Positions 1 through 9,557 of a stretch of DNA of 64,000 nt are shown here, one piece after another. Both the position numbers and the translations under genes were made by a program. Each line of letters begins with the position of its first letter. Position 1 is the stretch's first letter. The stretch is taken from NCBI GenBank assembly GCA_028284935.1, contig JANQQQ010000008.1, positions 1 to 64,000 of the forward strand, in the 5' to 3' direction. This DNA comes from Croceivirga sp. (GTDB taxonomy: Bacteria > Bacteroidota > Bacteroidia > Flavobacteriales > Flavobacteriaceae). The notes beneath the pieces were generated by a model. The model had not been told where the DNA came from, did no database searches, and was given only the letters and a program-made list of their open reading frames with translations.

Positions 1-14
1 TTGCAGTCCCATTT

Positions 15-98
15 GCCGAAGTGGCGGAATTGGTAGACGCGCTGGATTCAAAATCCAGTGGTAGCAATACCGTGTGGGTTCGATTCCCACCTTCGGTA
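15..98 (+). tRNA. tRNA-Leu (anticodon CAA)
   Basis: A cloverleaf can be drawn with a 7-bp acceptor stem (15-21 with 91-97, one G-U pair), an anticodon stem around the loop 47-53 with CAA at 49-51, a class II variable arm and a T-arm near 73-90. CCA is not encoded. Its 3' part (77-99) is repeated exactly at 6652-6674, so this tRNA has probably served as an integration target. A strong intrinsic terminator follows at once. Confidence 0.95.
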
Positions 99-99
99 C
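77..99 (+). repeat. att-like direct repeat, copy 1 (tRNA-Leu 3' end)
   Basis: This 23-bp segment covers the T-arm and 3' acceptor strand of tRNA-Leu and recurs exactly at 6652-6674. A tRNA 3' end repeated some 6.6 kb downstream is the usual scar of tyrosine-recombinase integration. No integrase lies between the copies, so the element would be a remnant or was mobilised in trans. Confidence 0.75.
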
Positions 100-106
100 A
101 GGAAAG

Positions 107-132
107 GCCGAGATGCCCATCTCGGCTTTTTT
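107..132 (+). terminator. Rho-independent terminator of tRNA-Leu
   Basis: A perfect 8-bp stem (107-114 with 119-126), a 4-nt loop and a run of six T at 127-132, nine bases after the mature tRNA end. Confidence 0.9.
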
Positions 133-332
133 GTTTGCCTTCCGGAGCCAAATATAGTATAACAGGTGATTCGTTAAAGGGTATCATTCCATATCATTAT
201 ATTCTTACAGCCTAAGGAGGCATCCTCCGAATGTATTTCAATACCTCTTCTGACACTTTTTTCCGCCTGTTTATCGAATTCACTTTTCTTTTAATGTTTT
301 GGTCATTACTTTAGATAACCAAACTGATACTT

Positions 333-3300
333 ATGCGAATAAAAACTCTTGCACTGTTTTTAGTGCTTAGTTCCCCTTCCATATTTTCACAAGCTTTTAT
401 TACCACTTGGAAAACCGATAATCCAGGTTTATCCGAAGACAACCAGATTACCATTCCTATTGCCTCTGGAGCTTCTTATGATTACAATGTGGATTGGGGT
501 GATGGTACTATCGATGAAGGAGTAACCACTGCAATTGTCCATACCTATGACTTGCCTGGCACCTATGAAGTGGCAATTACAGGGACATATCCCCGTATTT
601 TCTTCGATATAGGGAGTAACAATCCAGTAGAAAACGATGCTGAAAAACTGATTTTAGTAAATCAATGGGGTGCTCAAAGATGGTCGTCCATGAGAAATGC
701 ATTCGCGGGTTGCTCAAATCTCGATGTTGTTGCGACCGATATACCAGATTTGAGCAATGTAATCAATACAGGATCTATGTTTAGATTTTGCACTTCCCTA
801 ATTGGTAATGAATCATTTGAGGATTGGGATGTAAGCAATGTTCGAAATGCATTCGTAATGTTTCAAGGAGCCACGTTATTCAATCAAGATATTGGAAACT
901 GGGATGTCGGAAATCTAGTGACCGCCGGTGCTATGTTTTCACATGCAGAATCATTTAACCAAGATATTGGTTCTTGGGATGTAAGCAATGTACAATTCAT
1001 GGGTTCAATGTTTGCATTTACTCCGTTCAACCAGGACATCAGTGATTGGGATGTTAGTAGAGTGACAAATATGTTTGCCATGTTTCAGGCAACTACTTCC
1101 TTCAATCAAGATATCAGTAATTGGGATGTAAGCAATGTAACTGATATGTTGGGAATGTTTGATGGAGCTATATCTTTTAATCAACCACTAAATTCATGGG
1201 ATGTAAGCAATGTCACCAACATGTTTGCTATGTTTGGCGGTGCCACTTCCTTCAATCAACCTCTTGATAGCTGGGACGTTTCCTCCGTGACCGATATGAT
1301 TAATTTATTTAGGGGGGCCACTTCGTTTGATCAGGATTTAGGTAATTGGAATGTTGGTCAAGTGGTATCAATGATTGATATGTTCAGGGAGACTGGATTA
1401 TCCCAAGAAAACTATGATAGTACGCTTAACGGATGGGTAAATCTCCCAATATTACAAAACAATGTTGAGTTCAATGCCGGAAGTAGCAGCTATTGTTCTG
1501 GAGAGTTCTCTAGACTACGGTTGATCAATGAGTATGGATGGACTATAACCGATGCGGGCAAAGATGATTGCCCATTTATCACTACATGGAAAACGGACAA
1601 TCCAGGTATTTCTGAGGATAATCAGATTACTATCCCAACCCATTTGGGCGAGACATATGACTATTTCGTGGATTGGGGGGATGGAACTTCCGACAGCAAT
1701 GTTTCTGGCGATATTACACATACGTATATAGCAGCCGGCACCTATCAGATTTCCATTTCCGGGCAATTTCCGGGCACTAATTTTTTTGGGGGGGCACTTG
1801 GGGACGACTCCCCTGTGGACAATCAAAAACTTATTTCAATTGATCAATGGGGAGATATTCAATGGAGCCAATTAAACTCCGCTTTTTATGCCTGCGCAAA
1901 TATGGATATGGAAGCCCAAGACATTCCAGATATGAATCAGGTTTTTAATTTGGATAGCACCTTTGCCCTATGTGAATCCCTAGTGGGTAATGAATCTATA
2001 AGTATTTGGGACACTTCAAGTGTGTTGAGCATGGCCAACACCTTTGCAGGATGCACCTTGTTTAATAGGAACATAGAAAATTGGAATGTTGAAAACGTAA
2101 CGAACATGTTCGGATTGTTTACGGATTGTGAAAATTTCAATCAGCCCCTGAACAATTGGAACGTTGGCAATGTCCAAATTATGACCCTCCTTTTTACAAA
2201 TGCAAAGTCCTTCAATCAACCTCTTGATAATTGGAATGTTAGCTTGGTAAGCGATATGTTCGCTATGTTTTTTTCCGCTAGTTCATTTAACGGTACTATT
2301 GGTTCCTGGGACGTATCCAATGTACAAAACATGGGGTCCATGTTTTCAAATGCCACAGGATTCAATCAGAATATTGGTTCTTGGAATGTTTCAAATGTGA
2401 CCGAAATGAGTCAAATGTTTGATTCTGCAACTTCGTTCAATCAAGATTTGGGCAATTGGGATATCTCCAATGTTACCAACATGCGGAATATGTTGGTAGA
2501 TGTCCCACTTTCTTTGCGCAACTATGATAAAACGCTCCTGGGTTGGTCAGATTTGCCCACATTGCAAAGTGGTGTTGAATTCGATGCCGGACTATCTAAA
2601 TTTTGTGCAGCCGAGTCTGCAAGAAGCAATATAATTTCTTCGTACGGGTGGACTATCGCCGATGGGGGAAAAGAGGAAGGAAACTGTGAAGATATCGTTC
2701 CATTCATTACAAATTGGAAAACCGATAATCCGGGAGGGTCTGAAGACAATCAGATTACGATTCCAACCGTTTTAGGGGAAACCTATGATTACACAGTGGA
2801 CTGGGGAGATGGTTCCATGGATACAAATATTACAGGTGACATTACGCACACCTATTCGACACCGGGAACCTATAAAGTAATGATTACAGGATTATTCCCT
2901 AGAATTTCGTTTTTTGGTTCTTCTTTTCAGGATGATTCTTCTTTGGACAACAAAAAATTACTTTCCGTTGAGCAATGGGGTTATAATGAATGGACCTCCA
3001 TGGAGTTTGCGTTTTTGAACTGTACGGAAATGGAAGTCAATGCTTTGGATATTCCTGATTTATTTGGTACAACAAATATGAACTCCATGTTCAATGGTTG
3101 CTATGTTTTGATAGGGCAGGCTTCATTTGCACTTTGGGAGATGGGCAACGTTGAACAAGCTAATAATATGTTTGCGGACTGTTTTGTTTTCAATCAAGAC
3201 ATCAGTGCTTGGGATGTTTCAAATACAACTGATCTATCCTTCATGTTTGCTCAAGCTCAAGATTTTAACTCCGATATAGGTGAATGGAATACATCAAATG

Positions 3301-5900
3301 TTACCAATATGCATGCCATGTTCCAAGACGCCCAATCATTCAACCAAGATATTGGTAACTGGGACGTTAGTAATGTGAATGATATGACAAATACCTTCTT
3401 TGGTGCAAATTCCTTCAATCAAGATATTGGCAGTTGGAATACTGGGAATGTAAGCACTATGAATGCTATGTTTGCCGAGGCCAAGGCATTTAATCAAAAT
3501 ATTGGAAATTGGAATGTTGGGTTGGTGACCGATATGGGTTCTATGTTCTTCAATGCCGAAAGTTTTGATCAAGATATAGGAAATTGGGATATTGGGGTCG
3601 TTTCGAATCTTTCAAGTATGTTCACCGGTGCTACCCTTTCAACAGAGAATTACGACGCACTATTATTGGGTTGGTCAAATCAAATTGTGAATAATAGCTT
3701 GGATTTTGATGCTGGGAACAGTCAATATTGTAATGCTCTTAACGAACGCAATCTTTTAACAGATTCAAGAGGATGGACTATATCTGATGGCGGGGTAGAT
3801 CCAAGGTGTTATTTCATTACTACATGGAAAACGGACAATCCTGGGGTCTCTGAAAACAATCAAATTAACATTCCCACATTTCCGGGGGAGAATTATGACT
3901 ATGTTATAGATTGGGGAGATGGCTCCTCAGATGTTAATGTTACTGGGGGTATAACACATACCTATAGCACGTCAGGGACCTACCAAGTTTCAATTTCAGG
4001 AGATTTTCCTAGAATATACTTCAATGATTTTTTTGCGGATGAATCAAGCAATGACAGTGATAAAATAATTGGGATCGAACAATGGGGCAAAATAGAATGG
4101 TCCTCCATGGAAGCTGCATTCGCTGGCTGCAAAAATTTAGATATTTCAGCTCAAGATATACCCGATTTAAGTAGCGTGCTTAACATGGGAAGAATGTTTG
4201 CAGATTGTTCCGCATTGATTTTTAATGAATCAATAGACTCATGGGACATTTCTAACGTGACAAATTTGGGGGGTATGTTTGCCTATGCTAGCAGTTTTAA
4301 TCAACCACTGGGTAATTGGAATACCGAAAATGTAATGAATCTCACAGGAATGTTCGAAGCAGCACGTTCATTTAACCAACCAATTGATAGTTGGGTGACG
4401 GATAATGTGGAAACAATGGGCGTTTTATTTAGTTTGGCAGAGTCATTTAATCAACCAATCAATAGTTGGAACACTTCTAAAATAGCCAATATGAATGGAT
4501 TGTTTCAGTCGGCCAGTTCATTTGATCAACCATTACATAATTGGGATGTTAGTAATGTGGTTGAAATGGTAAATATGTTTTCTGGTGCAACTTCATTTAA
4601 TCAAGATATTGGAAATTGGAATGTTTCCAAGGTTGCCAACATGACACAAATGTTTTTTCAAGCTTCTAATTTTAATCAAGACATAGGTGATTGGGATGTA
4701 TCATCAGTTGAAATTATGAGGTCTTTGTTTTCCCGTGCTGAGGTTTTCGATCAAGATATTGGGAATTGGGATGTTTCCAATGTAATACGGATGGATTTTA
4801 TGTTGGCCGGTGCTACTTCATTTAACCAAAACTTGGGCGGTTGGGATGTTTCCAGTGTTACTGATATGACCTCCATGTTATTGGATGTTTCTTTATCAAC
4901 TGAGAACTATGATGGATTATTGCAAGGTTGGGCCAGTTTGCCCAGTCTTCAAAATGGAGTTTCTTTTGATGCTGGCAATAGCCGGTTTTGTGAGTCCATG
5001 GACGCACGGCTGTCGATTATAAACATCTATGGTTGGTCGATACTGGATGATGGTGAGAATCCACTATGCAACCAAGATAATGATGAGGACGGCATTCTGG
5101 ACCACAAGGATGCCTGTCTGGATTCAGCTCCTGGGGCAATCGTTGATGAAAATGGCTGTGATGTTATCGCAAATGATGCTATACAGGTTTTGGTTTTGAC
5201 CCCCAGTTGTACAGATAGTTCCGATGGTTCTATAGTGGTAAGCATGAATGCCACGGGATATCTGCTTGATATTTCACTTGAAGGCGGGGGAATTACCGAT
5301 CAATTCGTCGATGTAGCCTCCGGCACTCAATTTGAAATGGATGATTTGCCAGTTGGGACTTATACGATTACCATAAGCATACCCGAAATAGTATTTGAAC
5401 GGGTCTTTGGGGTAACGGTAAATTCATTGGAATCGGTGAGTGGAAAAAGACAGGTTTTGGATACGGGGGCAAGAACCGTTTCCTACCTTGTTTCGGGCAG
5501 TAAAAATTATACGGTTTCCGTAAATGGGGAAAACCAGTATTTCCAATTTGAGGATAGCGGACCTCAAACTATTTTCATGGAAAACCTGGATGGCGCAACC
5601 GAGATTATTATTACCGGTGAAAATGACTGTCAAGGGAAGATAGAAGATAGCTTCTTTGTGGACGAATCCATTTCCATTTTCCCAACGGTGGTAACCGATA
5701 ATTTTAGCGTGATAGGTGCCTCCAGGGATATGAAGCTTGTTATCTATAGTTTAGGGGGGAGGGTCGTGCAACCTTTGCAATCCCTTGAGTTCTCGAATCG
5801 AGAAGCGGAAGTTGATATTAGTTTGTTGCCTTCAGGATTGTACTTGGTCAACCTCGTGGAAGGTAAAAATGTGAAAACCGTTAAAATCATGAAGCGATGA
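333..5900 (+). CDS. Giant BspA-like (DUF285) repeat surface protein, type IX secreted
   Basis: The 1855-residue protein has a signal peptide (residues 1-20, ending SIFSQ). It is built from four homologous modules starting near residues 22, 413, 789 and 1160. Each opens with a PKD-like segment (TTWKTDNPG, then VDWGDG, HTY, GTY) and continues into many ~25-residue DUF285/BspA repeats of the form FNQDIGNWDVSNVTDM. A calcium-binding-type DNDEDGILDHKDAC segment lies near residue 1580, and a typical type IX sorting domain runs from about 1777 to the end. It is therefore expected on the cell surface or released; BspA-type repeats are linked to adhesion. Its stop overlaps the start of the next lipoprotein gene by 4 nt. 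Both genes lie between two copies of the tRNA-Leu 3' end, suggesting horizontal acquisition. Module and secretion assignments are firm; the ligand is unknown. Confidence 0.9.
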   Translation: MRIKTLALFLVLSSPSIFSQAFITTWKTDNPGLSEDNQITIPIASGASYDYNVDWGDGTIDEGVTTAIVHTYDLPGTYEVAITGTYPRIFFDIGSNNPVENDAEKLILVNQWGAQRWSSMRNAFAGCSNLDVVATDIPDLSNVINTGSMFRFCTSLIGNESFEDWDVSNVRNAFVMFQGATLFNQDIGNWDVGNLVTAGAMFSHAESFNQDIGSWDVSNVQFMGSMFAFTPFNQDISDWDVSRVTNMFAMFQATTSFNQDISNWDVSNVTDMLGMFDGAISFNQPLNSWDVSNVTNMFAMFGGATSFNQPLDSWDVSSVTDMINLFRGATSFDQDLGNWNVGQVVSMIDMFRETGLSQENYDSTLNGWVNLPILQNNVEFNAGSSSYCSGEFSRLRLINEYGWTITDAGKDDCPFITTWKTDNPGISEDNQITIPTHLGETYDYFVDWGDGTSDSNVSGDITHTYIAAGTYQISISGQFPGTNFFGGALGDDSPVDNQKLISIDQWGDIQWSQLNSAFYACANMDMEAQDIPDMNQVFNLDSTFALCESLVGNESISIWDTSSVLSMANTFAGCTLFNRNIENWNVENVTNMFGLFTDCENFNQPLNNWNVGNVQIMTLLFTNAKSFNQPLDNWNVSLVSDMFAMFFSASSFNGTIGSWDVSNVQNMGSMFSNATGFNQNIGSWNVSNVTEMSQMFDSATSFNQDLGNWDISNVTNMRNMLVDVPLSLRNYDKTLLGWSDLPTLQSGVEFDAGLSKFCAAESARSNIISSYGWTIADGGKEEGNCEDIVPFITNWKTDNPGGSEDNQITIPTVLGETYDYTVDWGDGSMDTNITGDITHTYSTPGTYKVMITGLFPRISFFGSSFQDDSSLDNKKLLSVEQWGYNEWTSMEFAFLNCTEMEVNALDIPDLFGTTNMNSMFNGCYVLIGQASFALWEMGNVEQANNMFADCFVFNQDISAWDVSNTTDLSFMFAQAQDFNSDIGEWNTSNVTNMHAMFQDAQSFNQDIGNWDVSNVNDMTNTFFGANSFNQDIGSWNTGNVSTMNAMFAEAKAFNQNIGNWNVGLVTDMGSMFFNAESFDQDIGNWDIGVVSNLSSMFTGATLSTENYDALLLGWSNQIVNNSLDFDAGNSQYCNALNERNLLTDSRGWTISDGGVDPRCYFITTWKTDNPGVSENNQINIPTFPGENYDYVIDWGDGSSDVNVTGGITHTYSTSGTYQVSISGDFPRIYFNDFFADESSNDSDKIIGIEQWGKIEWSSMEAAFAGCKNLDISAQDIPDLSSVLNMGRMFADCSALIFNESIDSWDISNVTNLGGMFAYASSFNQPLGNWNTENVMNLTGMFEAARSFNQPIDSWVTDNVETMGVLFSLAESFNQPINSWNTSKIANMNGLFQSASSFDQPLHNWDVSNVVEMVNMFSGATSFNQDIGNWNVSKVANMTQMFFQASNFNQDIGDWDVSSVEIMRSLFSRAEVFDQDIGNWDVSNVIRMDFMLAGATSFNQNLGGWDVSSVTDMTSMLLDVSLSTENYDGLLQGWASLPSLQNGVSFDAGNSRFCESMDARLSIINIYGWSILDDGENPLCNQDNDEDGILDHKDACLDSAPGAIVDENGCDVIANDAIQVLVLTPSCTDSSDGSIVVSMNATGYLLDISLEGGGITDQFVDVASGTQFEMDDLPVGTYTITISIPEIVFERVFGVTVNSLESVSGKRQVLDTGARTVSYLVSGSKNYTVSVNGENQYFQFEDSGPQTIFMENLDGATEIIITGENDCQGKIEDSFFVDESISIFPTVVTDNFSVIGASRDMKLVIYSLGGRVVQPLQSLEFSNREAEVDISLLPSGLYLVNLVEGKNVKTVKIMKR

Positions 5901-6616
5901 AAAAGTTTTTTGGGGCAGAAGTTACATCTTTGGTTTTTTTGGTACTGATTTTACTGGTTGCCTGCAGTGATGGTGAGGGTGGGAGCGATGATGGCCCTGA
6001 ACCGCCGCCCTCCCAAAACGAAACACCTCCGGCAAAGGCCATTGGTACGCTACCGGCCAATGGGGAGCCTTGTTCCGATTATGAAGAGGTGGTTGGGGAT
6101 GACTCCAAAGTATTGGTGCTGTTCAATTGGAATGCCGCTCAATTTACAGATAGTTATGTGTTGACGATTTTGGAAGGGAATAATCAGGTTTTCAACAATT
6201 CGTTCAATAGCTTAAGTACCAGTGTGGAATTGGATAGGGGCAAGACTTATACTTGGTCAGTGACATCGGTAAATGAAGATGGGCAAACCAATGGAGATAG
6301 TTATTCCTTTACGACCCCAGGAGTTCCCATTGGGAATTTCGCCCCTTACACTGCTGAGATAACAGTTATGTTTAATGAAGTTACTTCGGAAATGACCGTT
6401 TCATGGGTTGGAAGTGATGAAGATGGAGATCCCCTAACATATGATGTCCAAGTTTTTGAAGAGGGCATATCTATTTTTGAATCACTCGATTTAACGGTTT
6501 CTGAAATTGATCCCATATCATTTATATCAAATGCCAATTACGAGGTTGAGGTGATTTCTAGGGATGACTCGGGTAATTTTTCGATATCAAAACTGGAGGT
6601 GTCTTCACCAAATTGA
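5897..6616 (+). CDS. Lipoprotein with fibronectin-III-like domains
   Basis: 239 residues with a lipoprotein signal (lipobox LLVAC, Cys23), an acidic/Pro-rich linker to about residue 45, then two beta-sandwich segments resembling fibronectin type III domains (the second has GSDEDGDPLTYDVQVF). It is probably an outer-membrane-anchored surface protein. The ATG overlaps the stop of the giant repeat protein (ATGA), so the two are translationally coupled and likely work together, for example as a surface partner or anchor. That role is inferred from coupling only. Confidence 0.8.
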   Translation: MKKFFGAEVTSLVFLVLILLVACSDGEGGSDDGPEPPPSQNETPPAKAIGTLPANGEPCSDYEEVVGDDSKVLVLFNWNAAQFTDSYVLTILEGNNQVFNNSFNSLSTSVELDRGKTYTWSVTSVNEDGQTNGDSYSFTTPGVPIGNFAPYTAEITVMFNEVTSEMTVSWVGSDEDGDPLTYDVQVFEEGISIFESLDLTVSEIDPISFISNANYEVEVISRDDSGNFSISKLEVSSPN

Positions 6617-6651
6617 AGTATATCTTTAAGTAGATGTCAATGGAGCATATA

Positions 6652-6674
6652 GGTTCGATTCCCACCTTCGGTAC
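6652..6674 (+). repeat. att-like direct repeat, copy 2
   Basis: Exact 23-bp copy of tRNA-Leu bases 77-99. The rest of the tRNA is absent, so this is not a gene. It marks the right edge of the island carrying the giant surface protein and its lipoprotein. Confidence 0.75.
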
Positions 6675-6682
6675 TTAGAAGT

Positions 6683-6716
6683 CCCTGTAAGTACTTTGCT
6701 TACAGGGATCCTAGTT
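6683..6716 (+). terminator. Terminator-like hairpin after att copy 2
   Basis: Perfect 9-bp stem (6683-6691 with 6699-6707), 7-nt loop, followed after a short spacer by five T at 6714-6718. It may be the original terminator of tRNA-Leu, displaced by the insertion, since the copy now next to the tRNA is a different hairpin. It could also terminate the two-gene island operon. Confidence 0.6.
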
Positions 6717-6911
6717 TTTGGACGTGCCCAATATGTGACTGTTTTGGTCGTTTTTCTATGCTATCTCGACCTCTTTTTCACACCTCACAGTTACGCTTTA
6801 CAGTAATCTTTAAACCCTTTGATTAACATATTATGGATGTAATTCTAGCCTAGAAAAAGGGGTGTCATCTGGAAAACCTTCCCTAAAATCATTGCATCCA
6901 AAGGAGTTTTT

Positions 6912-7064
6912 TTAATTCGGTAAAAACCTTTCCACATAGGAATCGCTCAACTGGTTTTCAGGGTTTACAATCAATTCAACCACGCCATAGAACATTTCAA
7001 CATCTATCTCCGAGCCACCCTTAAAATCTGCCAAGAATCTTGTTGGCCTGAGGTAAGGTATGGA
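6912..7064 (-). pseudogene. C-terminal remnant of a broken gene
   Basis: On the minus strand a frame of about 50 codons ends at the stop 6914-6912 and reads like a real protein tail (FLADFKGGSEIDVEMF, later ELIVNPENQL). Two stop codons in the same frame (7070-7065) cut it off upstream. A neighbouring frame over 7065-7128 also looks coding (GGNEHGNLLANAVNILG), which suggests a frameshifted gene whose front has been lost. Family not recognised. Confidence 0.45.
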
Positions 7065-7128
7065 CTATTACCAAGATATTGACAGCATTTGCCAATAGAT
7101 TTCCGTGTTCATTGCCACCGTACTTCTG

Positions 7129-8307
7129 TTATTCTTCCCAAAAATCAGGTACAGTATTCGTTCCTAGGGCGGTACAATCCCCGCAGGCCTTTAAGGTGAC
7201 GAATATTGGTAGTTCATTTTCACTTGGGCTATCATTTTCACCTACATATTCCACAATACCAGCAAATATATCATCCGTTGTGGTCGGGGAGAATATCCGA
7301 CAGTTAAACGGATAATCGGGCAATGGTTCGGTCGGAAAGAGATCCTCATAATCAAAGAACAATCTACGCTCAGAAACGGAAACTACATCAAACAATCCGA
7401 TTACTTTGCGACTTGAATTGTTGGATTCAATATTACCCTCAATCAACCCCGGTTGTACCGCTGTAAAAAGATTGTCATTTGAAGAAAAGGAATCTAATAT
7501 CCTGTAAAAGTCATATCCGCTTCTTGTATGGACAAATTGCTTGACCAGTATACCATAACGATGTGAAATGATAAAATTGTCTTTACCGATAAAACGTATC
7601 AATTGTTTTTCCTGACCTTCTTCAAGATCTAAATTATTGGTCAGAATGATGTCATTTGAGGCCACAGTTTTAAAACATATCCTTTCCTCTTGTTGCCTCA
7701 CGGCCACTTCGAATTCGTTATCGTTCAAAATGACAAATTCAAATGGACTCCAAGAAGGTGCGATGATTTTGTAGGTTTCTACATAGGTGTACCTGATGGT
7801 ATTGTTTGAAGAAAGGCTTGAGCTATTGGCAAAAATACCAACACCATCAACGCCATTATTACTGATTACCCTCTGTGCATGGAGATCCTGTATTTCTGAA
7901 ATTCCGCTCAGTACAACACTATCGGAGATAAAGATTTCACCAGATTCAGTTTGAATTGAAATCTGATATTCCAAGTCTTGTTGCGCCGAAAACTCTTCTT
8001 GAGATAGGTATATCCCGGGTGATGATTCTAAAAAGTTATGGGAATTGCCCAAATCATCCGTAACTACAACTACTGCATTTGATTCCGGGTTTATTATTTC
8101 TTCACCTAAATCAGAAGATGTGGACAATTTGATTTCCTGATTTGAAAGTTCATCGGTTATGATTGCTTCTACAATGAGGATATTATCTGAGCTTGAAGTC
8201 AAACTTATAGCTGGGATAGTATCCACCTCTTCAACACAGGACAAAACCAAAAACCCTGTAATTGCGAATAAAGTTGATTTAAGGTTTGCAATATCCCTGC
8301 TTCGCAT
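7129..8307 (-). CDS. DUF4249 family lipoprotein
   Basis: The frame is open from 8346, but the ATG at 8307 is preferred because it places a proper lipoprotein signal at the start (Arg-rich n-region, then ITGFLVLSC with a lipobox Cys). The body is a beta-rich domain (VEAIITDELSNQEIKL, later YFYEDLFP-like region). The C-terminus has the CGDCTALGTN ... FW tail typical of DUF4249 proteins, which are common Bacteroidota outer-membrane lipoproteins often found beside TonB-dependent transporters. No transporter gene is next to it here. Function unknown; an outer-membrane location is inferred from the signal. Confidence 0.8.
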   Translation of the reverse strand: MRSRDIANLKSTLFAITGFLVLSCVEEVDTIPAISLTSSSDNILIVEAIITDELSNQEIKLSTSSDLGEEIINPESNAVVVVTDDLGNSHNFLESSPGIYLSQEEFSAQQDLEYQISIQTESGEIFISDSVVLSGISEIQDLHAQRVISNNGVDGVGIFANSSSLSSNNTIRYTYVETYKIIAPSWSPFEFVILNDNEFEVAVRQQEERICFKTVASNDIILTNNLDLEEGQEKQLIRFIGKDNFIISHRYGILVKQFVHTRSGYDFYRILDSFSSNDNLFTAVQPGLIEGNIESNNSSRKVIGLFDVVSVSERRLFFDYEDLFPTEPLPDYPFNCRIFSPTTTDDIFAGIVEYVGENDSPSENELPIFVTLKACGDCTALGTNTVPDFWEE

Positions 8308-8421
8308 ATGGGCAATTTTACTTTTAAAGCTAAGCCAATTTGCCAACTATTTCAAGAAAGTCACTAAATTCAAACTCCCCCAAAAAGCATTATTGGAATC
8401 CAATAGTATCGAACCTTAGTT

Positions 8422-9285
8422 ATGAGCGAAAAAAAGAAAGCAAAAGACTACTACGGATTTAAAAAATGGGAAGTTTGGGTAATAGTAGGGCTATTGATTT
8501 GCTCAATTCTTTCTCCTTTTGTTTTTACCCAGTTTGATAGTGGCATTTCATTTATAGGAACTGGAGAAATAGGCGATACTATTGGAGGATTAACGGCACC
8601 CTTCATTAACCTTATAGCCGCTTTTCTGGTCTATAAATCTTTCACGGCACAAATACAGGCCAACCTTGACCAAAGGGACAACCATGATTCCCAAATGAAA
8701 ATTATTCGAAAGGAGCAGTCACTTAACACGTTGATTTTTCTTTTTAATGAAATAGAAGAATCCGTAATCTCTGCCGATGCCAAGTACCATGATGGAGCTA
8801 TTAATAAAATTGTGCAATTGTCAAATGAGTTTATTGGAAACTACAAACTACACAATGGCAATCAAGAACTTATTGGAAAATTAAAGAAAAAGTACAATAT
8901 TAACATGTCAACTCCAATTAGTACGTTGACTTTAAATATTATTGATTTACTTCGCTTGGTTCGACATCTGGAAACTTACGCTACAAGCTTTGGAGAAGAC
9001 CAGAATACTAGAGATTTACTTGGCTACTTCCTGACACGTATCAACAAGGTTGTCAATAAAATAAACTATTCAAAACTAAATATTCAATCTTTTCTCAAAA
9101 TAATGGAGGATGAATCCCATTTAACCCAAATCAATAGACTAAACTTAATCGATGCAAGACGAAAGCAGCATTTATTGACTTCAAAATTGATTGATCTTTT
9201 TGGTAAAACTGATTTGAAAACTGATTTGAAAATTGAGTTGAGGGGAATAAAGGAGGACATGTGGTATAAATCAAACAAAGAATAA
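8422..9285 (+). CDS. Two-TM protein with AbiC-like N-terminus
   Basis: 287 residues. A first membrane helix (about 17-36), a short loop with GEIGDTIGGLTAPF, and a second helix (about 55-75) are followed by a long, charged, helical cytoplasmic domain beginning with a coiled coil (residues 75-120). The helix, G-IGD--GG loop, helix, coiled-coil order resembles proteins annotated as putative phage abortive infection (AbiC-like) in Bacteroidota. That link rests on motif memory, not a search. No partner gene is evident; the upstream neighbour is divergent. An antiphage role is only a possibility. Confidence 0.55.
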   Translation: MSEKKKAKDYYGFKKWEVWVIVGLLICSILSPFVFTQFDSGISFIGTGEIGDTIGGLTAPFINLIAAFLVYKSFTAQIQANLDQRDNHDSQMKIIRKEQSLNTLIFLFNEIEESVISADAKYHDGAINKIVQLSNEFIGNYKLHNGNQELIGKLKKKYNINMSTPISTLTLNIIDLLRLVRHLETYATSFGEDQNTRDLLGYFLTRINKVVNKINYSKLNIQSFLKIMEDESHLTQINRLNLIDARRKQHLLTSKLIDLFGKTDLKTDLKIELRGIKEDMWYKSNKE

Positions 9286-9557
9286 TTTTAAAACATCCCC
9301 TCGCCAAAAAGAGTAAAGGTTCAGGGGTGCATAACAAAAAAAGTGAACTACCTCTTCATTAAATTCCTTATATCCTCCATCTTGAATACCGTCATCGACT
9401 TCCTGTTGTGTCTTGGAATATAATTCTTCAGCTTTGCAGTTAATCCCTCGTTGAAATGGGCAAATTTGCCATGTGACCAATGAACCGACAGTAATTTAAT
9501 TTGTAATTCACGTTAGATATATGGATGTTGTATATATGTTAATCCTAAAAATAGTTT

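Larger units (their letters stand above)
6617..7128. other. Intergenic stretch with att copy, hairpin and gene debris
   Basis: 512 bases without an intact gene. It contains the second tRNA-Leu 3' copy (6652-6674), a terminator-like hairpin (6683-6716) and, on the minus strand, the tail of a broken gene (6912-7064). Between about 6717 and 6911 I see nothing recognisable. The debris fits the scarred junction of an old island. Confidence 0.6.

Noticed and set aside
21-215. ORF running through tRNA-Leu and its terminator
   Set aside because: It is the tRNA gene read in frame.
333-5900. Repeat collapse or assembly artefact
   Set aside because: The four modules diverge clearly in sequence and keep one open frame of 1855 codons.
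6652-6674. A second tRNA-Leu gene
   Set aside because: Only the T-arm and acceptor 3' strand are present.
9271-9497. Minus-strand ORF downstream of the AbiC-like gene
   Set aside because: Starts only at a TTG and has no family match; the segment EELYSKTQQEVDDGIQDGG looks faintly coding, so it may be debris, but it is not supported as a gene.
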